From Nocardia nova SH22a (GTDB lineage: Bacteria; Actinomycetota; Actinomycetes; Mycobacteriales; Mycobacteriaceae), in assembly GCF_000523235.1 (NCBI RefSeq), contig NZ_CP006850.1, positions 4,774,001 to 4,838,000 of the forward strand: a DNA stretch of 64,000 nucleotides, given 5' to 3'. The first letter of the stretch is position 1. Every line of letters begins with the position of its first letter. Shown piece after piece: positions 1-7,050 of the stretch. A program made the position numbers and the translations under genes. The notes below the pieces were generated by a model, which did not search any database, was not told the DNA's origin, and saw only the letters and a program-made list of their open reading frames with translations.

Positions 1-323
1 CCCAGCGCGGTCCCCGACATCGCCGCACCGCGGGCCACGCCGACCTCACCGGCCGGATCGACCGCTTGCACACCGGTGGGCGAGCAGATCACCGGCATCG
101 AAATCTCTTGTCCGAGAACGGTGGTGCCGAGTTCGCGGGTCGCGGGCAGATCGGCGATGTGCGGGCGCAGACCGAGTTCGGTGAACGCCGCGGCATTGTC
201 GTCGAGCGTGGCACCGGCCTCCGAGCCCGCCAGCAGGGCGAGATAGACGGCCTTGGGCACGCGCTTCTTCGCGCGCCGCTGCGCCTCTGCGACCGATTCG
301 AACCAGTCACGTGTGCTTGCCAT
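1..323 (-). CDS. mftD: MftD, FMN-dependent mycofactocin maturase (3' part missing)
   Basis: The minus-strand frame opens with an ATG at 323 and stays open to the window edge, so only the first ~107 residues are visible. They read as the N-terminus of an FMN alpha-hydroxyacid dehydrogenase-type protein (starts MASTRDWFESVAEAQRRAK, then AVYLALLAGSEAGATLDDN and MPVICSPTGVQAVDPAGEV). In the mycofactocin pathway this family oxidatively deaminates the AHDP intermediate to give premycofactocin. AAGGA lies about 6 bases before the ATG. It follows mftC after an 82-base gap, the usual gene order. Identity rests on both sequence and position; mftE and mftF would be expected beyond the left edge. Confidence 0.9.
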   Translation of the reverse strand, partial: MASTRDWFESVAEAQRRAKKRVPKAVYLALLAGSEAGATLDDNAAAFTELGLRPHIADLPATRELGTTVLGQEISMPVICSPTGVQAVDPAGEVGVARGAAMSGTAL

Positions 324-405
324 GAGATTCCTTGTGTTGCAGTCGAAGTGATAGCTCGAGCCCATGGCGTGCGAGTCCTGCACGCACCCGACGGACTCGA
401 TGCGG

Positions 406-1587
406 TCAGGTGAGTCCGGCCAGCGGGCTGGTGTCGCAGGCCCGGTCGGGCGTGGTGACCTTGGCGCGGGTGGGTATTCCGAGCGCCACCGAGCGGCGGG
501 CGGGCGCGCTGCGGGAGTGGTTCTTGTCCGGCTGCGGCTTCGCGCCGACTCCGGCCAGCGCGAGTTCGGCGTTGCCGCGCACACATTCGGGGTCGGGCCC
601 GTCCAGGGGCAGTCCGGTGAAGAACTTCGCCGCCATGCAGCCGCCCTGGCAGGCGTCGTAGGCCGAACACGAGGTGCACGCGCCGCCGGTCTGCGGTTGC
701 CGCAGCCGTTCGAACAGTTCCGAGGTGCGCCAGACACTGTCGAAGCCGCCGGTGTCGCGGACGTTACCGGCCAGGAATTCGTCGTGGATCGCGAACGGGC
801 AGGCGTAGACGTCACCGACCGGATCGACCAGGCACACCACCCGGCCCGCACCACACAGGTTCAGTCCCGAGATCGGCGTGGACCCCAGGGCATTGAGATG
901 GAAGAACGAGTCCCCGGTCAGCACGCCCTCGCCGTGCGCGACGAGCCAGTCGTAGATCTTCAGCTGCTGATCGGTGGTCGGGTGCAGATCGTTCCACACA
1001 TCGGCGCCGCGCCCGGACGGCCGCAGCCGGGTGATGCGCAACTGCGCGCCGAACCGGTCGGCGATGGCCTTGAACTCGTCGAGCTGATCCACATTGTGGC
1101 GGGTCATCACGACCGAGATCTTGAAGTTCTCGAACCCGGCGTCGGCCAGGTTCTGCATGGCCCGCATGGCGGTATCGAACGATCCCGGCCCGCGTACGGC
1201 GTCGTTGACCTCGGCGGTGGCTCCGTCGATGGAGATCTGCACATCGACGTAATCGGTGGCGGCAAGCTGCCGTGCCCGGTCGGGGGTGAGCCGAACTCCG
1301 TTGGTGGAGAACTTGACTCCGACATGGTGGGCCACCGCGTAGTCCAGCAGTTCCCAGAAGTCGCTGCGCACGGTCGGTTCACCGCCGCCGATGTTGACGT
1401 AGAAGACCTGCATCCGCTCGAGGTCGTCGATGAACGACTTGCATTCGGCGGTGGACAGTTCGCGCGGATCGCGCCGCCCCGAGGACGACAGGCAGTGCTC
1501 ACACGCGAGATTGCAGGCGTAGGTGAGTTCCCAGGTCAGGCAGATCGGCGCGTCGAGGCCGTGTTTGAAGTGTTCGACCAGTTTCAT
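406..1587 (-). CDS. mftC: MftC, radical SAM/SPASM mycofactocin maturase
   Basis: A 393-residue radical SAM enzyme. The CX3CX2C cluster motif is C25, C29 and C32 within TYACNLACEHC, followed by the GGGEP SAM motif. The C-terminal SPASM region has the cysteine groups CGAGRVVC, YACPF and CTSCSAYDACQGGC for auxiliary iron-sulfur clusters. MftC is known to decarboxylate and cross-link the C-terminal Val-Tyr of MftA with help from MftB. The start overlaps the mftB stop by 4 bases (1584-1587), so translation is coupled. The last ~45 residues (from about AKPQPDKNH) look like a low-complexity tail beyond the SPASM fold. Confidence 0.96.
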   Translation of the reverse strand: MKLVEHFKHGLDAPICLTWELTYACNLACEHCLSSSGRRDPRELSTAECKSFIDDLERMQVFYVNIGGGEPTVRSDFWELLDYAVAHHVGVKFSTNGVRLTPDRARQLAATDYVDVQISIDGATAEVNDAVRGPGSFDTAMRAMQNLADAGFENFKISVVMTRHNVDQLDEFKAIADRFGAQLRITRLRPSGRGADVWNDLHPTTDQQLKIYDWLVAHGEGVLTGDSFFHLNALGSTPISGLNLCGAGRVVCLVDPVGDVYACPFAIHDEFLAGNVRDTGGFDSVWRTSELFERLRQPQTGGACTSCSAYDACQGGCMAAKFFTGLPLDGPDPECVRGNAELALAGVGAKPQPDKNHSRSAPARRSVALGIPTRAKVTTPDRACDTSPLAGLT

Positions 1588-1889
1588 CGGTGATCCTGTT
1601 CGTCCGCACCGGTGGGGCGATGCTCGATGGTGCCCGCCTGGAACAGTCCGGCGAGCGCCTTCAGATAGCTGGGACGTTCGGTCTCGGCGACCCCCGCGGC
1701 CGCCACAGCGGCGGCCGCGTCGGGCGCTGCGGCCAGCCCCTCCACGACCGCCACCAGCTGCTTCGTCTTCAGAAACGACAGACGACGGGTGGTGAAGTCG
1801 TAGACGAGTGCCCCGAACGGCTCGGGCCGCAACGAGATCGACGGCGCGAGCCGATAGGAACCGGCCGGATCGAAGGCGTCAGTAGACAC
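1584..1889 (-). CDS. mftB: MftB, mycofactocin peptide chaperone (RRE domain)
   Basis: About 101 residues, PqqD-like RiPP recognition element. The core has the family pattern FDPAGSYRLAPSISLRPEPFG followed by GALVYDFTTRRLSFLK. In this family MftB binds MftA and hands it to MftC. I chose the GTG at 1889 because it overlaps the last 11 bases of mftA, which suggests coupled translation. In-frame ATGs at 1913 and 1901 would add residues unlike the family and lie well inside mftA. The 3' end overlaps mftC by 4 bases. Confidence 0.9.
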   Translation of the reverse strand: MSTDAFDPAGSYRLAPSISLRPEPFGALVYDFTTRRLSFLKTKQLVAVVEGLAAAPDAAAAVAAAGVAETERPSYLKALAGLFQAGTIEHRPTGADEQDHR

Positions 1890-1989
1890 CGCACATGCCA
1901 TCGATCGACACATCCTCGACGAGCAGGTCGTCTTCGACCAGTGCGTCGTCGCCGGGGACTACTGTCTGGCTGGTGATGGGTTCGTTCAT
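1879..1989 (-). CDS. mftA: MftA, mycofactocin precursor peptide
   Basis: A 36-residue acidic peptide starting MNEPITSQT and ending IDGMCGVY, the diagnostic C-terminus of MftA; the last two residues (Val-Tyr) are the core converted into the redox cofactor. The start has a strong Shine-Dalgarno, GGAGGAGC, at 1994-2001. It is the first gene of the minus-strand unit mftA-B-C-D and is divergent from mftR. A promoter must lie in 2002-2040, next to the palindrome at 2041-2055. Confidence 0.97.
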   Translation of the reverse strand: MNEPITSQTVVPGDDALVEDDLLVEDVSIDGMCGVY

Positions 1990-2040
1990 GATCGCTCCTC
2001 CGGATCGGGTGAGGCGTGACGGGTGTGAGGCACAGCATAA

Positions 2041-2055
2041 TGTCACCGGGTGACA
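2041..2055. promoter_or_regulatory. Perfect palindrome between mftA and mftR, probable MftR operator
   Basis: TGTCACCGGGTGACA: two 6-base arms around a 3-base spacer. It directly abuts CATAAT (2036-2041), a good -10 for mftR, and ends 2 bases before the chosen mftR ATG. A TetR dimer here would block mftR and could reach the divergent mftA promoter. Binding by MftR is inferred from position. Confidence 0.75.
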
Positions 2056-2057
2056 AA

Positions 2058-2672
2058 ATGGAAGGGGTCACAGCCGGAAAAGTTGCCAATACACGCGTAC
2101 GCGCTGGTCGCAGGCCCTCGACCAGCGCCGCGGAGCTGGAACGCGCCGCCTTCGACCTGTTCGAGGAGCGCGGCTTCGACAACACCACCGTCGAGGACAT
2201 CGCCGCCGCGGTGGGGGTCAGCAAGCGCACGTTCTTCCGCTATTTCGAGTCCAAGAACGATGTCGTCTGGGGCAGCTTCACCGATCAGTTGCACGCGATG
2301 CGCGGGCTGTTCGAGCAGTGCCCGCCCGAACAGCCCGTCGCCGACGCCGTGCGCACCGTCGTCGTCGCGTTCAACAGATTCGACCCCGCCCAGGTGCCCT
2401 GGCATCGCAAACGCATGGAACTGCTACTGAAAGTTCCTACCCTGCAGGCATATTCGACGTTGCGCTACGAGGCGTGGCGCACGGTGGTCGCCGAGTTCGT
2501 CGCCCGCCGCCTGGACACGGACACCCGCGACCTGCTCCCCCAGGTCGCAGGCCACTGCGCGCTCGGAGTCGCCATCGCCGGATACGAGCACTGGCTCGAT
2601 CACCCCGGAGAGGAGCTGACCGACATCCTCGACCGCGCGCTGGCGAGCTGGGCCTCCGGCTTCGGCGCCTGA
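2058..2672 (+). CDS. mftR: MftR, TetR-family mycofactocin regulator
   Basis: A 204-residue TetR-type repressor. The N-terminal helix-turn-helix reads AAFDLFEERGFDNTTVEDIA then VGVSKRTFFRYFESKNDVVW. Its position head-to-head with mftA identifies it as MftR, a repressor known in mycobacteria to respond to long-chain acyl-CoA. I chose the ATG at 2058: the ATG at 2040 would put the start inside the palindrome and on the -10 box, and the codon at 2016 lies upstream of the promoter. A promoter with CATAAT at 2036-2041 would give a very short leader. Confidence 0.93.
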   Translation: MEGVTAGKVANTRVRAGRRPSTSAAELERAAFDLFEERGFDNTTVEDIAAAVGVSKRTFFRYFESKNDVVWGSFTDQLHAMRGLFEQCPPEQPVADAVRTVVVAFNRFDPAQVPWHRKRMELLLKVPTLQAYSTLRYEAWRTVVAEFVARRLDTDTRDLLPQVAGHCALGVAIAGYEHWLDHPGEELTDILDRALASWASGFGA

Positions 2673-2687
2673 CCGGAGGGCCAGGCC

Positions 2688-3362
2688 TCAACCGCGTTTC
2701 GCGTAGTGCGCCGCACCGGCCCAGTCGATCAGCACACACGCCTCGTCGCCGAGCACCCAGGCGTCGTGTCCCGGCGGGCAGAACATGAAATCGCCTGGGC
2801 CGACATCGTTTTCGGTGCCGTCGTCCATGTGGATCCGCATCCGCCCGGACAGGCAGTACCCGGCGTGCATGGTCTGACAGCTGTCGGTTCCGGCGATCGG
2901 CTTGACGTGCTGCGACCACCGCCAGCCGGGTTCGAAGACCGCACGCCCGACCGGACCGTGCGGCGTCTCGACCATGTCCATCCGGCCGCTGCCGGCTTCG
3001 AAGGGCCGGGTCTCGTCGGGGTTGCCGAGGTTCTTCACCAGCAGGGTCTGCGCCTGACCGTCGGACATATCGTCCTCGCGCAGCATATCCAGATTCCGGA
3101 AGACCGCCGGACCCTCACACAGCCGGGTCATCTCCTCGGCGAGCCGTGCGGTTTCGGGAAGTTCGGAATTCCGCATCGCCTCGGCATAGGAGGGAAACTC
3201 GACCATCTGCATATAGGTGTCCGCGCGATCGCGATCCTTGGTCTCCATACCGTGCAACGCCGTGCGCTTACCCGCCGTCGCGGTGAGCCAGTCGTCGAGT
3301 TTCTCGTTGAACTCGTCGATATGCGTAGTGGTGAACTCGATCGCCTGAACGAACTTGGTCAT
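2688..3362 (-). CDS. Dimeric alpha+beta-barrel / cupin two-domain protein
   Basis: 224 residues, function unknown. Residues ~1-100 resemble a small dabb/ABM-type alpha+beta barrel (MTKFVQAIEFTTTHIDEFNE). Residues ~125-224 are a cupin_2 barrel with conserved features MHAGYCLSGRMRIHMDDG and GPGDFMFCPPGHDAWVLGDE. Cupins of this type often bind a metal or a small ligand, but a full set of metal-binding histidines is not obvious. The ATG at 3362 follows AAGGAG. It is convergent with mftR (15-base gap), so it is not part of the mycofactocin unit. Confidence 0.75.
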   Translation of the reverse strand: MTKFVQAIEFTTTHIDEFNEKLDDWLTATAGKRTALHGMETKDRDRADTYMQMVEFPSYAEAMRNSELPETARLAEEMTRLCEGPAVFRNLDMLREDDMSDGQAQTLLVKNLGNPDETRPFEAGSGRMDMVETPHGPVGRAVFEPGWRWSQHVKPIAGTDSCQTMHAGYCLSGRMRIHMDDGTENDVGPGDFMFCPPGHDAWVLGDEACVLIDWAGAAHYAKRG

Positions 3363-3943
3363 TGCTGGGGCTCCTTTGAAGAAGGCACCCCGCCAAGGAT
3401 GTTACTCCGCATTTGCCGACCCGAACAGATGAACGCAGGCCCCGGTTCACGGGACGGCGCCCCGGCGACCACAGACCCCGAGTTTGCCTGTGCGACAAAG
3501 GCTCTGAGGTTCATATGATCACCTCACCCCCGCAGTTTCAGTCGATCTCGGACCGTAGCCGATACCACCTTCTACCCCACATCACCGAGGTCCCGTCCAC
3601 CGCCCGCCGAACCATGTGACGCCCGAACAAATCGTGCAATCGACGCCGAATAGTCGGGAATCCCACGATTTACGCCGAGATTTGCACGATCTGTTCGGCC
3701 CCGGCAGAACGACAGCGGTCCTACGTCCGCCGGAGCCTCCCTGCGCAATCCACCCACTGAAACTGGACGCTCGGTCCTGGCCACCGATTCCCTCCGTCGC
3801 TGAATCTGCCGTGCGAATTGGCCGGAATATGCAACTCTTCCTGGCGTTATGCGGTGATCAAGCGAGATTCTCTGTTGCGGGGCCATGGAGGACCGCAGGG
3901 TGGTGTGCTTGTGAGGCGGATCGAGACCTGATGGGAGGCAAGC
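3363..3943. other. Intergenic region with no convincing gene
   Basis: Open frames here lack family features, ribosome sites or coding-like composition. The stretch 3520-3900 is visibly more AT-rich than its surroundings. It holds the promoter of the cupin gene on the left, the inverted repeat at 3624-3697 and the promoter of the XRE gene on the right. Confidence 0.6.
3624..3697. repeat. 74-bp inverted repeat with 16-bp arms
   Basis: Left arm CGAACAAATCGTGCAA (3624-3639) pairs with TTGCACGATCTGTTCG (3682-3697) with one mismatch, around a 42-base loop. It lies in an AT-richer gap with no open reading frame. There is no T-run, so it does not look like a simple terminator. It could be an operator, an RNA structure or a remnant of a small mobile repeat. 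Confidence 0.6.
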
Positions 3944-4825
3944 ATGTCGGAAAAGGGGACCACGTTGCCACGGCGGCAGCTGGGGCGGTACCTGCGGAAC
4001 GGGCGCGAGGAGTGTGGGCTGACGCTGCATCAGGTTGCGGCCATGATCCAACGTAGTGCGAGCACCGTCCAGCGGATCGAGCGGGGACGGGTCGCGCACC
4101 TGCGCGGGGTGGATGTCGAAGCGCTCTGCAAGATCTACGGATTCGACGACAAGCTTGGCACTGCAATGAAAGCCCTTGCCACACAGGGGGATCATCAGAA
4201 CTGGTGGTGTGAGTACGGGGACGTCATACCAGAGAATTTCGAATTCTATGTAGGACTGGAGGCGGCGGCATCGCACCTGAAGACCTATGAGCCCGAACTG
4301 ATACCGGGCCTACTGCAGACACCGGGATATGCCAGCGCCATCTGCTTTGCGGCCAATCCGGACGAGAGTGCGGACGAACACGATCGGAGGGTGCGGTTGC
4401 GGATGCGCAGGCAGACCAGACTCACCCGCAAGTACCACCCCGCCAAGCTGGATGTGATTCTCGGTGAATCGTCCCTCCGGCGCGTCGTGGGTGGCCCGAA
4501 GGTGATGGCCGCTCAGCTGAAACATTTGGCCGACATGGGAGTTCGCGCCAACATCAGTATCCAGGTCCTACCCGGCCGAGCCGGTTTCCCTCTCGGCGAG
4601 GCAGCCGGGCCATTCGTCATCATGCACTTCGACGGTGCGCGAAACGGCGACGGCGCGGAGCCGCCGGTGGTGTACATCGAGGGGTTCATGGGAGAGCTGT
4701 ATCTCGAAAAACCGGATGCGGTGCAACGCTACAATCAGGCTTACGAGGATCTGGAGCGGAACGTTCTGGATGACGTGGCCAGTCGGGCGTTGTTTCGGCA
4801 GATCGCGAAGGAGTACGTGTCATGA
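3944..4825 (+). CDS. XRE-family regulator with DUF5753-type sensor domain
   Basis: 293 residues. Residues ~5-70 form an XRE helix-turn-helix (LGRYLRNGREECGLTLHQVA, then RSASTVQRIERGRV). The rest matches the DUF5753 domain common in actinomycete regulators (YVGLEAAASHLKTYEPELIP then GLLQTPGYASAICFAANPDE). This class normally sits next to a small DUF397 protein, as here with a 4-base ATGA overlap at 4822-4825. Such pairs are linked to development or secondary metabolism in streptomycetes; target genes here are unknown. Confidence 0.93.
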   Translation: MSEKGTTLPRRQLGRYLRNGREECGLTLHQVAAMIQRSASTVQRIERGRVAHLRGVDVEALCKIYGFDDKLGTAMKALATQGDHQNWWCEYGDVIPENFEFYVGLEAAASHLKTYEPELIPGLLQTPGYASAICFAANPDESADEHDRRVRLRMRRQTRLTRKYHPAKLDVILGESSLRRVVGGPKVMAAQLKHLADMGVRANISIQVLPGRAGFPLGEAAGPFVIMHFDGARNGDGAEPPVVYIEGFMGELYLEKPDAVQRYNQAYEDLERNVLDDVASRALFRQIAKEYVS

Positions 4826-5022
4826 CGAACGATCTGTCGAACGCGCAGTGGTTCAAGAGCAGTCGCAGTGACGGCTCCAGGAACTGTGTCGAAGTTGCCT
4901 TCCTTTCCAACGCTGTTGTGGGAGTTCGGGACTCGAAGAACCCCACGGGCCCGGCGCTGGTGTTCTCCGCAGCCGAATGGGACGCGTTCACCACCGGTGT
5001 TGCCGGGGGCGAATTCGCCTGA
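4822..5022 (+). CDS. DUF397 domain protein
   Basis: 66 residues with the DUF397 pattern: WFKSSRSDGSRNCVEVAFL, VVGVRDSKNPTGPALVF and a terminal AEWDAFTTGVAGGEF. Its start overlaps the stop of the XRE regulator by 4 bases, so the two are translated together. The family forms small partners of XRE/DUF5753 regulators; some behave like antitoxins or antagonists, but the role here is not shown. Confidence 0.93.
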   Translation: MTNDLSNAQWFKSSRSDGSRNCVEVAFLSNAVVGVRDSKNPTGPALVFSAAEWDAFTTGVAGGEFA

Positions 5023-5504
5023 CCGCTCGCGGCTACCGGTGCCGGTGTGGTGTATCGCCGACGATGCCGTGCGGCGACAAGCCGAGCCGCACCGCCGCCG
5101 CGAACCGGGGTGCGCGTTCACGCCGACCGTTGCCGCACTGCGGTGCAACGGTCACCCGGTTCGGACTGTGTCGGTGACGTCGTTACTTTCATCCGTCCCG
5201 GCTACGCCGAACAACTTTCTACGTTGCTGTCAGCGTATGGATCGGCCGGGCCGCCCACCTGAGTAGAGCACTACCCGAATTCCGCGGGGACCTCCCGCAC
5301 TCCGCTGCGGGAACTCGGAGTCCGGCCGCTCGCTTCGCGCGCCCTGACCGGTGGCGGCGCGAGAAATACCACGTAGCAGGCTCAGTTCGGGCATCTCCGG
5401 ATCGTCCGGGGACTCAGGGCCGCCGGGTGCGGTGAACGACCGAAGCATTAGGCTCGGCGCCGGGGTTCCAATCGTCTGGTTTCACTGAGTTTTTCGGAGG
5501 GGTC
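5023..5504. other. Intergenic region with no convincing gene
   Basis: About 480 bases. A minus-strand open frame at 5230-5448 has no family resemblance or ribosome site and is not annotated. A ribosome site, CGGAGGGG (5496-5502), for the downstream lipoprotein lies at the right end. Confidence 0.5.
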
Positions 5505-6513
5505 GTGATCCATCGTCGACGGATCGGGGGGACCGTCGGGTCCATCGCCGCACTGTTTGCCGCCGCCTGCCTGAGCACGGGTTGTGAGCCCGACGCCTCG
5601 CTGCCACCGATCGGGGATGTGACGAACCTGGATCCCTGTGGATTCATCGCACCCGACGCCTTCGCCGAGATGAAGGCAGTCGATACCGCGATCACGATCG
5701 ACCCGTCCAACTTCGTCAGATGCAATCTCAGCCTGCCCTTCACGGGCAAGGACAAGGATGCGGGGCGCGTGGCGGTCTGGACGATTTTCGACGCCCACAC
5801 CGCCGATCTCACCGCACCGAATGCGGTGCCGAGCGACCGTGGGCCGATCCACATCACCAAGGGCACGTCCGAGAACGGCACCCAGTGCGATGCGACGGTT
5901 CGCCTCGCGAGCGGTGCGGGACTGCTGGTGCACGCGACCACCCAGCGATACGACAAGCAGCCTTCCGATGTCGATCCCTGCCAGGCCCGGGATCACGCGG
6001 TCGATTCGGTCGTCGCGACCATGAACAACGGGATGTACACGCACATCGACTATCCGAGCGACTCACTACACGGATACGACCTGTGCGGGTCGATCTCCCT
6101 GCCGGAGGTCGAGAGCACGGTGAATCTGACCGGCCTCACCGACAAATCCGCACCCGTCGAACAGGATTGCCAGTGGCGGGCCGACGACGGTTCGGACACC
6201 CCGCCCGGGGCGATGGTGTCGGTCATGATCGACGACCCGAAGATCTTCCTGGGCGACCGTGCCACCATCGACGGATTCCCTTCTCGGGTATGGGATATCA
6301 GCCGGACGAGCGGCCTGCCCGGGCCGATGCGTGGTCACCACGACGACGAAACACTGGGACACCTGGCCCGGCCAGCATCGTTCGAATGCCACCCAACTCG
6401 GTGAACTGCTCTACACCCAGGTCATCCTTCCGAATCAGACCGAACCCGGACAGGCCTGCGAAGCCGCGAAGTCGGTCGCGACCAAGGCCCTGTCCCACCG
6501 AGCACCGAACTAG
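5505..6513 (+). pseudogene. DUF3558-type lipoprotein with a frameshift near 6325
   Basis: The GTG at 5505 follows CGGAGGGG. Residues 1-27 are a lipoprotein signal peptide with lipobox LSTGC (Cys27). Two repeats of a DUF3558-like fold follow: DPCGFIAPDAFAEM ... NGTQCDATVRLASGAG, then YDLCGSISLPEVESTV. The starting frame ends early at 6404 in unrelated sequence, while the +1 frame continues naturally (RCVVTTTTKHWDTWPGQ, TQLGELLYTQVILPNQ, ACEAAKSVATKAL) to a stop at 6513. The second half mirrors the first, so the intact protein would be ~335 residues. The shift lies between about 6315 and 6335. It may be a real mutation or a base-calling error. Confidence 0.8.
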
Positions 6514-6516
6514 ACA

Positions 6517-6672
6517 TCACGAATCGGCCCGGCCGCGTAGCTCATCGCGTTCGGCGGTGAGCGCGGCGTTGGTGTCGCGCAGTGCGGTGTTGGCGTCTTC
6601 GAGGTCCAGGATGCGGGCGATCGTCCACTGGCCCGAACCCAGCGGCCTCGAACAGTGGTGGATCGAAGTCAT
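6517..6672 (-). CDS. Small coiled-coil protein or remnant, unknown function
   Basis: A 51-residue minus-strand frame from an ATG at 6672. The second half, ARILDLEDANTALRDTNAAL then TAERDELRGRAD, has heptad spacing typical of a coiled coil. The first half (MTSIHHCSRPLGSG) looks non-native, so this could be the C-terminal stump of a larger gene. No ribosome site is clear. It is convergent with the lipoprotein, 3 bases beyond its stop. Confidence 0.4.
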   Translation of the reverse strand: MTSIHHCSRPLGSGQWTIARILDLEDANTALRDTNAALTAERDELRGRADS

Positions 6673-6988
6673 GGACGGCGCCCTCATACCCGCCCCCGCC
6701 TGGGCTACCGATCCGGCCTACCTGATCACCCGCCCGCAACGACTCCGATGATCACCCACCGGCTGATTCGATTCATGCCGCCGGACATCACGCACCATCG
6801 CGGCCGATTCTGCTGCGATAGAACTATTTCCGACCATGACTCCGGTCGACGCCGGGCAGGTAGACCGCCGAGGTCATGCCGTTTCACCGGCCGATTTGTG
6901 ACCTCCGTCGCCCACGCGGGCACCCCGCGATTCCCATCACAGGTTCGGCTCATCGGCGAGTGCTGCGGTTATCTTGTTATCGAGTAAC
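6673..6988. other. Intergenic region with no convincing gene
   Basis: No family-like open frame seen on either strand. It ends in an AT-rich promoter region containing an inverted repeat TTGTTA (6974-6979) / TAACAA (6985-6990) directly before the main palindrome of the MMPL gene. Confidence 0.5.
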
Positions 6989-7009
6989 AACTGTTAGTCA
7001 CTAACAGTT
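6989..7009. promoter_or_regulatory. 21-bp perfect palindrome, probable operator of the MMPL/TetR unit
   Basis: AACTGTTAGT, C, ACTAACAGTT: 10-base arms around one base, 41 bases before the MMPL start. A second, shorter repeat (TTGTTA/TAACAA, 6974-6990) overlaps its left edge by two bases. The size and symmetry fit a TetR dimer site, and the TetR gene lies directly after the transporter. Confidence 0.8.
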
Positions 7010-7050
7010 TTTGCCGGACTCGATGAGACTTCTGCGGATTGGAGTGCGTG

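Noticed and set aside
364..1593. 409-codon plus-strand open frame across the mycofactocin region
   Set aside because: Complete overlap with mftC, a radical SAM enzyme with all cluster cysteines; the plus-strand translation has no family pattern.
5720..6751. 343-codon plus-strand frame crossing the lipoprotein
   Set aside because: Out of frame with the lipobox and cysteine pattern, arginine-rich, not protein-like.
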